From contig CAYSAA010000140.1 in the NCBI GenBank assembly GCA_964428905.1, forward strand, positions 1 through 45,891: a DNA stretch of 45,891 nt, read 5' to 3'. Shown here piece after piece: positions 25,029-33,490 of this stretch. This DNA is from CAYSAA01 sp964428905. Its GTDB lineage: Bacteria > Atribacterota > Phoenicimicrobiia > Phoenicimicrobiales > Stramentimicrobiaceae. The notes beneath the pieces are model-generated. The model did no database searches. It had not been told where the DNA came from and was given only the letters and a program-made list of their open reading frames with translations. A program made the translations under genes and the position numbers. The first letter of the stretch is position 1, and each line of letters opens with the position of its first letter.

Positions 25029-25075
25029 AATTTGAAATATCTTGATTTTAGATAGATATAAAAAGAGGTATAATT

Positions 25076-25258
25076 ATGATTAAAATTGATTTCAAGGTCA
25101 TCAAGTGGCCACTCGTTATCTTCATTATCTTAATTATTTTAAGCCTAACAATTCCCTTCCTATTACCTGCCAATTTTTGGGGTGCATATTTGTTCTGGAT
25201 TATTCTATCAGTAATTGTCATTATATATGGCATTATTGTGATAGGAGGATTGAAATGA
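25076..25258 (+). CDS. Small two-helix membrane protein, partner of the symporter
   Basis: A 60-residue protein with two predicted transmembrane helices: WPLVIFIILIILSLTIPFLL and YLFWIILSVIVIIYGIIVIGG. AGAGG lies 9 bases before the ATG, and the stop overlaps the symporter start as ATGA (4 bases), a sign of translational coupling. Small two-helix subunits precede sodium/solute symporters elsewhere, for example YhdT before PanF and YjcH before ActP. The sequence itself does not match a family I can name. It probably assists or is part of the transporter. Confidence 0.75.
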   Translation: MIKIDFKVIKWPLVIFIILIILSLTIPFLLPANFWGAYLFWIILSVIVIIYGIIVIGGLK

Positions 25259-26679
25259 ATCGTGCATCTATCATGCTCTGGGGTATTTTCATCTGGTTTC
25301 TTCTTGGTTGTATGATTTCATTTTCCGCAAAAAGAAGAACAGGGCCGGGAATTGCAGAATATTTTATTGCTAATCGGACCATCGGTGGTTTCGTAGCAGC
25401 AATGACCTATAGCGCAACTACCTATAGTGCATTCATGATGGTAGGGTTGGTAGGCATGACTTATTCTTTCGGTGTCAGTACCATGGGCTTTGAATTATCC
25501 TATCTCATGGGTACTATTTTACTGTTAGTATTATTTGCACCCTACTTTTGGTCGATTAGCAGAGCATATAATTGTATTACCCCGTCTGAATTACTAAGTA
25601 AAGCTTATCATAGTCCGGCACTGGGGGGAATTGCCACACTCTTTTCTCTGTTAATGTTAATTCCCTATATGTCCGTTCAGTTTACCGGAATTGGTTATCT
25701 ATTGGAGACACTAACAGGTATTCCATATCAATTAGGTGTGTTTTTAACACTAATTATTATATTGGTTTTTACACTTTGGGCAGGAATGCGCTCAGTAGCC
25801 TGGACAGATACCCTGCAATCCCTCATTATGCTTATTTCATCCCTATTTCTCTTGTATTATGTTATGAATCATTTTTTTGGAGGCTTTGGTCAATTTTTTC
25901 AGGTAATTCAAAATGAACACAGTTATCTATTAGCAGCAAATAAAATGTCCTATCAGAGATTTCTTGGCCTAACCATTCCTTGGTTATTTTTTGCTTTAAC
26001 CAATCCTCAGGTAGCCCAGAGAATGTTTATCTCCCGGGATAAAAAGAGCCTTAGGGTTATGATTATTGGTTTTGCTGCCTTCGGTTTAATTTATACCCTT
26101 ATTGTGATTCATCTAGGCTTGGCGGCAAGGCACATCTTCCCGGATATTGTCAATACTGACCTGATTACTTCATTGATTCTGGAAAAAATACCGGTTGTAC
26201 TGGCATTGGTTGTATTTTTGGGTATTGTAGCTGCCTCTGTCTCTACTGTCAATTCTATTATTCTTACCTTAAGCTCAATGTGTACTGTAGATGTTTATGG
26301 TAAGTTATTTAAAGTAGAAGAGGGAAAAAAATTGTTGTTCGGTAAAATAATGGTTCCCGTTATCGCTCTATCAGCTTTTTTCTTTTCACTGGGACAGTTT
26401 GGTATTATTGTTGAATTATCGGTAATGTCCTCTGCGGGATTATTGGCATTAGCTCCAAGTTATTTTGGTATTTTCTGGAGAAAGAGAGATCGAATTGCCT
26501 CGGTTAGCAGCATTGTTGTGGGGGGATTAGCAACAATTCTCATGTATTTCACTGGATATTTCCCGTTGGGTATTTGGCCGGGTGTATGGTGCCTTATTCT
26601 GTCTACCATTATTTTTTTTGTGGTAAGCAACATAAGATTTTCTAAAAAAAACATAAGGGTTAATCACACAATAAGTTAA
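25255..26679 (+). CDS. Sodium:solute symporter family protein
   Basis: A 474-residue polytopic protein of the SSS/SLC5 family with around thirteen hydrophobic segments. Diagnostic stretches are EYFIANRTIGGFVAAMTYSATTYSAFMMVGL near residues 36-66, AYNCITPSELLSKAYHS, WAGMRSVAWTDTLQSLIML (the LeuT-fold signature), and GIVAASVSTVNSIILTLSSM with the Na-site Ser/Thr residues of TM8. The ATG at 25255 is set by AGGAGG (25243-25248) and by overlap with the small upstream gene; a longer frame beginning at 25105 runs through that gene and is rejected. The substrate is unknown; pantothenate, proline, monocarboxylate or sugar carriers of this family look alike. Confidence 0.92.
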   Translation: MNRASIMLWGIFIWFLLGCMISFSAKRRTGPGIAEYFIANRTIGGFVAAMTYSATTYSAFMMVGLVGMTYSFGVSTMGFELSYLMGTILLLVLFAPYFWSISRAYNCITPSELLSKAYHSPALGGIATLFSLLMLIPYMSVQFTGIGYLLETLTGIPYQLGVFLTLIIILVFTLWAGMRSVAWTDTLQSLIMLISSLFLLYYVMNHFFGGFGQFFQVIQNEHSYLLAANKMSYQRFLGLTIPWLFFALTNPQVAQRMFISRDKKSLRVMIIGFAAFGLIYTLIVIHLGLAARHIFPDIVNTDLITSLILEKIPVVLALVVFLGIVAASVSTVNSIILTLSSMCTVDVYGKLFKVEEGKKLLFGKIMVPVIALSAFFFSLGQFGIIVELSVMSSAGLLALAPSYFGIFWRKRDRIASVSSIVVGGLATILMYFTGYFPLGIWPGVWCLILSTIIFFVVSNIRFSKKNIRVNHTIS

Positions 26680-26995
26680 GGAGGTAAGATTGATCTGCTA
26701 CTATAAAATACCATTGGATATTTTTTCAACCAGCCCGCTACTAATTGAGGTAGATTTCATCAGACAAAGTATAATAACTAAATTAACAATAGAATTAAGG
26801 TTTTCTGCAGTATAGACGGTTCGGTCTATAAAATACTAAAGAAAAATTGATCATATAATACAAAGTTTTCTTTCAAGAATAAGCATTCTTTTTCTAAAAT
26901 AGTGGCAAGTTAAACTTTTTTATGCTAAATTAGTACTAAATTTTAAAGATTTACCATTATTCAATTCAGCTCAGTCCAAAGAAATAAACAAATAG
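26680..26995. other. Gene-free stretch with a palindromic operator-like site
   Basis: About 316 bases between the symporter and the flavodoxin gene. It starts with a TAAGGAGGTAAGATTG sequence that is not followed by an open frame. A TATAAT lies at 26770-26775, with TTGAGG 19 bases before it, and the perfect 7-base inverted repeat is at 26811-26830. The rest is AT-rich with no recognisable gene. Confidence 0.5.
26811..26830. promoter_or_regulatory. Perfect inverted repeat, TetR-type operator candidate
   Basis: TATAGAC (26811-26817), 6-base centre GGTTCG, then GTCTATA (26824-26830). The outline TAGAC(C/G)xxxxGGTCTA resembles operators of TetR-family repressors. It lies 165 bases before the flavodoxin gene and downstream of a TATAAT box, where a bound repressor could block transcription. 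No TetR-type gene is in this window. Confidence 0.5.
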
Positions 26996-27457
26996 ATGAA
27001 ATCACAAAAAATAATCATTGTTTTTGCATCATATCATTATCAGAATACAGAAAAAATTGCTCAAGTGATTGCCCAACGACTTCAGGCAGAATTAGTTAAA
27101 CCCGAACAGGTCGATATCTCAAAATTGTATGAGTTTGATATAATTGGCATTGGTAGTGGTATTTATTTCGGTAAACCTCATGAAAAAATTAGAAGTTTTT
27201 TAGCCCAATTGCCCCCACTAAAGGGCAAAAAAGCCTTTCTTTTTACTACCAGTGGTGTTCAGAATAAAAAGTATATTCAATATATCAGTAATAAGATGGA
27301 GTTAAAAGGAATGAAACTAATTGCTTGTTTTTCGTGTAGAGGCTTTGCTACTTATGGTCTTTTGAAACTTGTTGGAGGTTTAAATAAGGGACATCCCGAT
27401 TTAAAAGATTTATATAATGCAGAAATATTTGCCAATAACCTGTTAAATAGGTTATAA
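26996..27457 (+). CDS. Flavodoxin-like protein
   Basis: A 153-residue protein of the flavodoxin fold. The FMN phosphate loop region is IVFASYHYQNTEKIAQ, followed by IIGIGSGIYFGKPHEKIRSFL (strand and loop covering the isoalloxazine), FLFTTSGVQNKKYIQYI, and a C-terminal CFSCRGFATYGLLKLVGGLNKGHPD with a Cys-x2-Cys. It resembles the branch annotated as flavodoxin or protoporphyrinogen-oxidase-like HemG proteins. It would act as a cytosolic FMN electron carrier or small reductase. It is followed by the beta-CASP nuclease gene 75 bases away. The start has no strong ribosome binding site. Confidence 0.85.
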   Translation: MKSQKIIIVFASYHYQNTEKIAQVIAQRLQAELVKPEQVDISKLYEFDIIGIGSGIYFGKPHEKIRSFLAQLPPLKGKKAFLFTTSGVQNKKYIQYISNKMELKGMKLIACFSCRGFATYGLLKLVGGLNKGHPDLKDLYNAEIFANNLLNRL

Positions 27458-27532
27458 TTTATGGCTCTTATTTTTAATAAGACATCATTTGAACATTGTA
27501 TATTAGATTCGTTATTGAGAGGAGATTAATAT

Positions 27533-29197
27533 ATGAAAATTAGCTTTCTGGGAGCAAATCGCCTTGTATCAGGGTCTTGCTACCTTATCCAGACAAAATA
27601 TAAGAAATTTTTAATAGATTGTGGACTATTTCGAGGAGATGAAGCAATTACACGCTTAAATTACTTACCTTTTTCTTTTCAACCGGAAGAAATAGATTTT
27701 TTAATTCTAACCCATGCTCATATTGACCACTGTGGCAGGATTCCTCAACTTTTTAAAGAGGGATTTCAGGGTCATATCTATTGCACAAAATCAACAATGG
27801 AACTTTCTGCTGTCATGCTTCCTGATAGCGGACAGATTCAGGAAGAAGATGCTGAAGAAGAGAATCAAAGGAGGCTCAGATCCGGAGAACCTTTTATAGA
27901 ACCACTATACAGTATCGAAAATGCCTTGGATGTTCTTTTATTATTTCGAGCTGTTCCTTATCAATATAAGATTAACATTGATGAAAATATCAGTTTCCGT
28001 TTTCAGGATGCAGGTCATGTTCTGGGTTCATCGTCGATTGAGTTATGGATCCGGGAAGAAGGGAAAGAAACTAAGTGGCTGTTTTCAGGGGACATAGGTA
28101 GAAAAAACAAACCCTTCTTAAGAAATCCGCAAAGAGTTAAAGAAGCTGACTATGTAGTAGTTGAATCAACTTATGGAGGAAGGAGACATCAACCTTATCG
28201 ACGGGAGGTTAAAAAATTTTTTTCCATCATTGATAAAACTTTAAAAAGGGGTGGAGATGTTATTATTCCTGCCTTTGCATTACAAAGGACCCAGGATATC
28301 ATATATGAATTGAGTCAATATTATAATCTTCAGGTGAAACCACTGAAAAGTAAGGATAAAAGACTAAAAAAATTAAGATTCTATTTAGATAGCCCGTTGG
28401 CAATTGCTGCAACCAAAATTTATCGTAATAACCCACAGGATTTTGCTCGAAAGAATTTGAAGATTATGGAAGAAAGTAATCAGCTTCTTGATTTTCAATC
28501 TCTGAGAATGACACGTACCAGTAAGGCTTCTAAGCGGATTAGCCGTTCCAAAAGAAGTAAAATTATTATTTCGGCCAGTGGTATGTGCGATGGAGGTCGT
28601 ATTCAATACCACCTGAGAAATCATCTTTGGAAAAAAGAATCATCTATTATTTTTGTTGGATATCAAGCAGAGGGGACCCTGGGAAGAAAAATTGTTAGTG
28701 GTGAGAAAAACTTAGATATTATGGAAGAGATGATTGATGTCAGAGCAGAAATTTATCACCTTGACGGTTTTTCTTCTCATGCTGATCAGGATGAATTGCT
28801 TTGGTGGCTAAAGGGATTGCAGAAAAAACCAAAAAAAGTTTTTGTTGTACACGGGGAAAAACACGAATCAGATTCATTGTCTGAACGTTTAAAACAGGAT
28901 TTTGCTTTTGATACCTATGTTCCAGCTATCGGGGAAACGTTTTTAATCAGAGATAATCAGATTATTACCCAGGGACTGATAAAAGATATCAACAAGGAGA
29001 CCCAGTTGGATGAAATTGTAAGAAATATCAATAAGATTAAACACAAATTTTGTCTTTTATTAGCCGATATGGAATTTTCAGGTGTAGAACTTGACCACGA
29101 ACACTTTTGCTATAGGATAAAACAGCAATTGGATCAATTACAAGATGATATCAAAAAAGTAAAACATATCATCAAGGAAAATGAACTGGAAGTATAA
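27533..29197 (+). CDS. MBL-fold beta-CASP ribonuclease
   Basis: A 554-residue metallo-beta-lactamase protein with a beta-CASP domain, related to CPSF73/YSH1-type RNA processing nucleases. The zinc motif THAHIDHCG (His61, His63, Asp65, His66) is near the N-terminus, with GHVLGSSSIEL and SGDIGR supplying further ligands. The beta-CASP part has SAFALQRTQ-like PAFALQRTQDIIYELSQ, ISASGMCDGGRI with the HLRNHLW segment, VGYQAEGTLGR and GFSSHADQDELLWWL. An additional ~60-residue C-terminal tail is rich in Lys and Glu. It would cleave or degrade RNA in the cytosol; bacterial roles vary. GAGAGGAG (27518-27525) is the ribosome binding site. Confidence 0.92.
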   Translation: MKISFLGANRLVSGSCYLIQTKYKKFLIDCGLFRGDEAITRLNYLPFSFQPEEIDFLILTHAHIDHCGRIPQLFKEGFQGHIYCTKSTMELSAVMLPDSGQIQEEDAEEENQRRLRSGEPFIEPLYSIENALDVLLLFRAVPYQYKINIDENISFRFQDAGHVLGSSSIELWIREEGKETKWLFSGDIGRKNKPFLRNPQRVKEADYVVVESTYGGRRHQPYRREVKKFFSIIDKTLKRGGDVIIPAFALQRTQDIIYELSQYYNLQVKPLKSKDKRLKKLRFYLDSPLAIAATKIYRNNPQDFARKNLKIMEESNQLLDFQSLRMTRTSKASKRISRSKRSKIIISASGMCDGGRIQYHLRNHLWKKESSIIFVGYQAEGTLGRKIVSGEKNLDIMEEMIDVRAEIYHLDGFSSHADQDELLWWLKGLQKKPKKVFVVHGEKHESDSLSERLKQDFAFDTYVPAIGETFLIRDNQIITQGLIKDINKETQLDEIVRNINKIKHKFCLLLADMEFSGVELDHEHFCYRIKQQLDQLQDDIKKVKHIIKENELEV

Positions 29198-29229
29198 TTG
29201 ACATTGCTATTATTTTAAAAGGAAATAAT

Positions 29230-30012
29230 ATGAAGTATGATTTATTGGAGACAATGATCACTGTTTCACTGAGGGCAGGCAATTTTATTCGTCATTATTA
29301 TGAACTTGGAGAATTTGGTGTTTCAGAGAAGAGAGATAGTCACGACCTGGTGACCAATATAGACCATGAATCCCAAAGAATCATCCAGGAAGAATTAATC
29401 AGAAGATTCCCTGATATTCCCATTGTGGGAGAGGAAGATGAACATATTATCAAAAAGGAACATGCTTTTTTTATTGATCCACTGGATGGCACTCTAAATT
29501 TTGTAAAGCAAATACCATTTTTTGCGGTATCTATTGGGTATTGGAAAAATAACGAGCCCTTGTGTGGGGTAGTTTATGATCCACTTCGTCATGATCTTTT
29601 TTATGCTCGGAAGAATCATGGTACCTACCTGAACGGAAAAGAGCTTCACTTAGCCGATAATAAAAGTAAGCATCAATTGTTGGCTTCCGATTGGGGTCAT
29701 GAGCCTCGTCTTTATCAAAAAAATATTCAAATAATGCAACGGTTAATGAAAGAAAATACATATCTATTCCGGTTCATGGGTTGTGCGAGCTTGGGTATTA
29801 GTTATGTGGGTGCAGGTATTCTGGATGGTTACTGGCATTATAAACTTTCTCCCTGGGATATGGCAGCGGGTGTATTGATAGCTCAAGAGGCAGGAGCCAG
29901 TGTTTCTCATCTTGATGGTAGAACATTTGATTTATGGGGCCAAAATATACTTGCGCTTACTCCAAATTTGCAGGAAAGATTTATTTATTTATTTCAACAG
30001 GTTGATTCATAA
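29230..30012 (+). CDS. Inositol monophosphatase family protein
   Basis: A 260-residue Mg-dependent phosphatase. Motifs: VTNIDHESQRIIQEELIRRFPDIPIVGEEDE (metal ligand Glu), FIDPLDGTLNF with Asp83 and Asp86, and the C-terminal WDMAAGVLIAQEAGASVSHLDG with its metal-binding Asp near residue 210. Family members hydrolyse inositol 1-phosphate, fructose 1,6-bisphosphate or 3'-phosphoadenosine phosphate (CysQ). The sequence does not decide among them. It lies between the beta-CASP gene (32-base gap) and the oligoendopeptidase (35-base gap), on the same strand, and may form an operon with them. Confidence 0.92.
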   Translation: MKYDLLETMITVSLRAGNFIRHYYELGEFGVSEKRDSHDLVTNIDHESQRIIQEELIRRFPDIPIVGEEDEHIIKKEHAFFIDPLDGTLNFVKQIPFFAVSIGYWKNNEPLCGVVYDPLRHDLFYARKNHGTYLNGKELHLADNKSKHQLLASDWGHEPRLYQKNIQIMQRLMKENTYLFRFMGCASLGISYVGAGILDGYWHYKLSPWDMAAGVLIAQEAGASVSHLDGRTFDLWGQNILALTPNLQERFIYLFQQVDS

Positions 30013-30047
30013 TAAACAGAAATGTTTTTACATGGTAGGATGTATTG

Positions 30048-31868
30048 ATGAAAAGTAATTCTGAAAGTCAGAGCAAGATAGTTTCAAGGAAAAAAATTTC
30101 TGTGCAATTTCGATGGGATGTTGAATCTCTTTATGCTGATACAAGTGATTGGGAAAGAGATTGCCAGAGAGTTGAGCAACTAAGATATCAATTGCTAAAA
30201 TATAAAGAAAACTTTACCCGAGATGTCCATTCTTTTTTAAGGTGTTTGCAGTTAAGAGATAAAATTTCTGTATTGATACAGAGTATTTATACGTATGCAC
30301 ATATGCGCAAGGATGAAGATAACAACAATGATAGTTATCAGTCAATTTTTTATCGGGCATCCGGTTTAATGGTTAATATTGAGGAAAGTTTGTCATTTAT
30401 TGACCCGGGAATTTTGTCTCTGGATAGGAATAGGTTACAGGAGTGGATGAGGGAAAATATTCAATTAAGTGTTTATCGGCATTATCTAGAAGATATTTTC
30501 CGGAAAAAAGGACATATCCTTTCTCCTGATGAAGAACGAATTATAGCTCAAGCTGGCGAAATGGCCATGATCCCCGAAAACTCATTTAGTATGCTCAGTC
30601 ATGCTGACCTGAGGTTTTCCAGGGTGAAAGATAAGGAAGGGAAGAGCATCCCTATTAGCCATGGAAATTTTATTTCTCTCTTGAAGAATAAAGATAGAGA
30701 TTTTCGTAAAATGGTGTTTAAAAGATATTATCAACCATATCATCAACACCGTAATACTTTTGCTGCTTTACTCGCAGGGAATTTAAAAAAAGATCGATTT
30801 TACAGTAAAATCAGGAGATATAAAAATAGTCTGGAATCTGCTTTATTTGAAGATAATATACCAGTTAGTGTTTATGAAAATTTACTGGATACTGTCCATA
30901 AAAATATCCATCTATTACATTATTATATTCAATTAAAGAAAGAATTTTTACACCTTGACCCATTTCATATGTATGATATACATCTACCATTGTCAGAGGA
31001 AATGGTACATATTAACTATCCAGAGGCTCTGAGCACTATTATACATGGACTTGCACCTTTAGGAAAATCATATTTGTCTGTTATCAAAAAGGGGTTAAGG
31101 GAAAGATGGGTGGATGTATATGAAAATAAAGGGAAGACCAGCGGAGCCTATTCTACCGGAAGTTATCAGGGCAAACCTTTTATTTTATTAAATTATCAGG
31201 GAACACTGGAAGATGTCTATACTCTGGCTCATGAGCTGGGTCATTCCCTCCATAGTTATTACTCCAATAAAAACCAACCTTTTATCTATAGCGGTTATTC
31301 CATCTTTCTGGCAGAAATTGCTTCCACAACTAATGAGGCTTTGTTAACAAATTATTTGCTTGCCCGTGCCCAGAATAAAATTGAAAAGCTTACCATTCTA
31401 AATCATTTTTTAGAACAATTCAGAACCACATTGTTCAGACAAGCATTGTTGGCAGAATATGAGAGAATAATTCATATACATGATGAAAAAGGAGAATCGC
31501 TTACAGCGGATTGGTTTTCACGACAATATGCCGATTTGAATCGCTATTATTATGGTAACAATGTGATAGTTGATAAAGAAGTTACATTGGAATGGGCTCG
31601 GATACCCCATTTTTATTATCATTATTACGTTTACCAATATGTTACTGGTTTTGCCGCCGCTATTGCTATATCCCGTAAGATTTTACAGGAAGGACAGCCG
31701 GCAGTGCAAAAATATCTCGAATTTCTCTGTGCAGGGTGTTCAGACTATCCAATAACTGTTTTAAAGCAGGCCGGCATTGATATGACCACCGGTAAACCTT
31801 TGGAAGAGGCGATGAAATTATTCGGTGAATTATTAGCCCAGCTTGAAAATATAAAGAAAGAAAAATAA
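30048..31868 (+). CDS. pepF: Oligoendopeptidase F (M3B family)
   Basis: A 606-residue zinc metallopeptidase that cleaves oligopeptides of intermediate length in the cytosol. The zinc motif HELGHSLH is at residues 395-402 (His395, Glu396, His399), with the third ligand Glu in AEIASTTNEALL about 25 residues later. The N-terminal helical lobe (WDVESLYADTSDWERD, YKENFTRDVHSFLRCL, YTYAHMRKDEDNNND) and the C-terminal RPF-like HFYYHYYVYQYVTGFAAAIAIS block match PepF. ATG at 30048 is supported by GGTAGGA 7 bases upstream; a TTG at 30045 is in the same frame. Length is normal for the family. Confidence 0.95.
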   Translation: MKSNSESQSKIVSRKKISVQFRWDVESLYADTSDWERDCQRVEQLRYQLLKYKENFTRDVHSFLRCLQLRDKISVLIQSIYTYAHMRKDEDNNNDSYQSIFYRASGLMVNIEESLSFIDPGILSLDRNRLQEWMRENIQLSVYRHYLEDIFRKKGHILSPDEERIIAQAGEMAMIPENSFSMLSHADLRFSRVKDKEGKSIPISHGNFISLLKNKDRDFRKMVFKRYYQPYHQHRNTFAALLAGNLKKDRFYSKIRRYKNSLESALFEDNIPVSVYENLLDTVHKNIHLLHYYIQLKKEFLHLDPFHMYDIHLPLSEEMVHINYPEALSTIIHGLAPLGKSYLSVIKKGLRERWVDVYENKGKTSGAYSTGSYQGKPFILLNYQGTLEDVYTLAHELGHSLHSYYSNKNQPFIYSGYSIFLAEIASTTNEALLTNYLLARAQNKIEKLTILNHFLEQFRTTLFRQALLAEYERIIHIHDEKGESLTADWFSRQYADLNRYYYGNNVIVDKEVTLEWARIPHFYYHYYVYQYVTGFAAAIAISRKILQEGQPAVQKYLEFLCAGCSDYPITVLKQAGIDMTTGKPLEEAMKLFGELLAQLENIKKEK

Positions 31869-31927
31869 TACCCGATTTTAAAAGCGGGTGCGGTATTTAC
31901 TTATAAGAATCGGAAGAAAGAGGTAGA

Positions 31928-32665
31928 GTGTCCGGAATGAAAAATAAGGCTGTTACTACATTCTTATTCATTTTTATAATATTCTTTCTTGTTTTTTTTC
32001 TTTTTGGTTGCTGGAATACGGGAGATTTTATTGAAGAAACAGTTACGGTTGATCTGGAAGAGGCACATAAGGTTGATGCTACGATAATAATTTATCAAGG
32101 TGATCTCCGGATTTCGGGAGGGAATCAACCGTCATTACTAATCTCCGATTTTGCTTATAATTTAAAGCAATGGGCTCCAGAAGTAACCTATGCTGTGGAA
32201 AATAGAGAAGGCATTCTAAAAGTTATTCAGAAAGAGAATGAAAAAGGGTTATTTAATTCCCTTATCAATCATTGGACACTGGCATTTAATCCGGATATTC
32301 CCCTGGATCTGGATATAGCCATAGGTAATGGGGAGAACCAGCTAGATTTAAGTGCAATTAATCTATCCAATCTCAAAATGGCAATGGGTAGTGGAGATGC
32401 CATCATTGATTTGACCGGGGATTATCAGGAAAATATTGCCGTTTATTTGGCCGGGGGGATTGGCCATACCATTATCAATCTTCCGGAAGATGTTGGAGTC
32501 CGCCTGTTGATAAAAGGTGTTTTTAATCGTATTAAATGTGATGGCTTTAACCATATTGGTAATTTCTATTTCAATTCAGCTTTTAATTTTTCGGAAAGGA
32601 AGATATACATCACCCTCATTTCCGGATTAGGAATGATTGATATCAATTTAATGTCATCTGAATAG
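31928..32665 (+). CDS. Predicted lipoprotein with beta-rich C-terminal domain
   Basis: A 245-residue protein (start GTG 31928, or ATG 31937 which gives 242). A hydrophobic N-terminus (TFLFIFIIFFLVFFLFGC) ends in a lipobox-like LFGC, so it is probably a lipid-anchored surface protein. The rest has a repeating beta-strand character (VDATIIIYQGDLRISGG, LDLDIAIGNGENQLDLSAINLSNLKMAMGSGDAIIDL), reminiscent of the 'toast-rack'/DUF2154 or DUF4097 adhesin-like folds near cell-envelope sensors. I do not recognise the family with certainty. An AGAGG site lies 4 bases before GTG. The next gene, also a predicted lipoprotein, starts 111 bases later behind its own promoter candidate. Confidence 0.72.
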   Translation: MSGMKNKAVTTFLFIFIIFFLVFFLFGCWNTGDFIEETVTVDLEEAHKVDATIIIYQGDLRISGGNQPSLLISDFAYNLKQWAPEVTYAVENREGILKVIQKENEKGLFNSLINHWTLAFNPDIPLDLDIAIGNGENQLDLSAINLSNLKMAMGSGDAIIDLTGDYQENIAVYLAGGIGHTIINLPEDVGVRLLIKGVFNRIKCDGFNHIGNFYFNSAFNFSERKIYITLISGLGMIDINLMSSE

Positions 32666-32694
32666 TGGAAACAAATTAAATCGATTTTTAATCA

Positions 32695-32725
32695 TTGTTT
32701 AAGAGAGATTGAAATGTGGTAAAAT
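32695..32725 (+). promoter_or_regulatory. Candidate extended -10 promoter before the second lipoprotein gene
   Basis: TTGTTT (32695-32700) and TAAAAT (32720-32725) with a 19-base spacer, the latter preceded by TG (TGGTAAAAT), identical to the -10 element before livJ. It is about 50 bases upstream of the ATG at 32777. The long spacer is compensated by the extended -10. Confidence 0.45.
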
Positions 32726-32776
32726 GATAATAGAAATAAATATTAATTATTATCTATACTGGAGGTTAATTAAAAA

Positions 32777-33373
32777 ATGGTAAAAGTAAGAAAATTAATA
32801 GTTGTTTTTTTAATATTTTGCATATTTGGTTGTTTTTCTTCTTTTGGGCAGTCACAAACAGAAGACAAAGGTCAAACACAAAAGGGCTGGTCTTCGGTAG
32901 ACAATGTCTTTATAAAACCGGAAATGGATATTCTGGTTAAAAAACCTATGACCGGTCCCATTAAAATCGGTTTCACATCAAAAGAAGTTCAAGAGGTTAT
33001 GGGGGTGCCTGACCGGATAGACGAAGAGGGACTTGTTTATTATTACCGGCAATCGCCCATTTATTTTAATGAAGAATGGAAAGTGCAATCCTGGGATAAT
33101 CGCTATGGAAATTTGGATGTCCAGGACGATGTTGTACAAATAAAATTGGGCTCCCACGTATTGGAAGTCTTTAAAGAAAAAGATTTTCCTCTTAGAATTA
33201 CCAAGGTTGATCATAGTTACCAGCTGGAATATCCAGATGCAATGATCTTTATTGGCGAGGGGTGGCAGGTGGAAGCGATTCAGGATAGAAATGTGGTAGA
33301 ATATCAGCAGGAAAGAGTTGCCATGACCCTGGATGAGTTTTTAAGAGAATTTGAAAGTTATTTGACAAGATAA
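32777..33373 (+). CDS. Predicted lipoprotein with SmpA/BamE-like repeat
   Basis: A 198-residue exported protein. The N-terminus (KLIVVFLIFCIFGCFSSFG) has a signal peptide ending in the lipobox IFGC. In the mature part, GFTSKEVQEVMGVPDRIDEEGLVYYY resembles the SmpA/OmlA/BamE-type motif (SxxEVxxxMGxPD), and VDHSYQLEYPDAMIFIGEG is a strand-rich stretch. BamE-like proteins bind the outer membrane assembly machine, but this motif also occurs in Gram-positive lipoproteins, so the role is open. GGAGG at about 32761 gives a good start. It is convergent with nnr, 117 bases away. Confidence 0.72.
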   Translation: MVKVRKLIVVFLIFCIFGCFSSFGQSQTEDKGQTQKGWSSVDNVFIKPEMDILVKKPMTGPIKIGFTSKEVQEVMGVPDRIDEEGLVYYYRQSPIYFNEEWKVQSWDNRYGNLDVQDDVVQIKLGSHVLEVFKEKDFPLRITKVDHSYQLEYPDAMIFIGEGWQVEAIQDRNVVEYQQERVAMTLDEFLREFESYLTR

Positions 33374-33490
33374 CCTTAACCTTATGGAAAAATATTTTTT
33401 TCGTAAAAGGGAATTAGTTTACTGCAATATTGTACATAGAGTTTGAGTGAGAATATTTATCGTTCTAACTGATTTGGTTAAGTACTAATG

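Noticed and set aside
25105..25254. Longer N-terminus of the symporter running through the small membrane gene
   Set aside because: AGGAGG and the ATGA overlap fix the start at 25255, and the preceding 50 codons are hydrophilic shadow of the small gene.
31868..31910. Possible terminator ACCCG/CGGGT after the oligoendopeptidase gene
   Set aside because: The stem is only 5 bp with a 10-base loop and no U tract follows, so it was not annotated.
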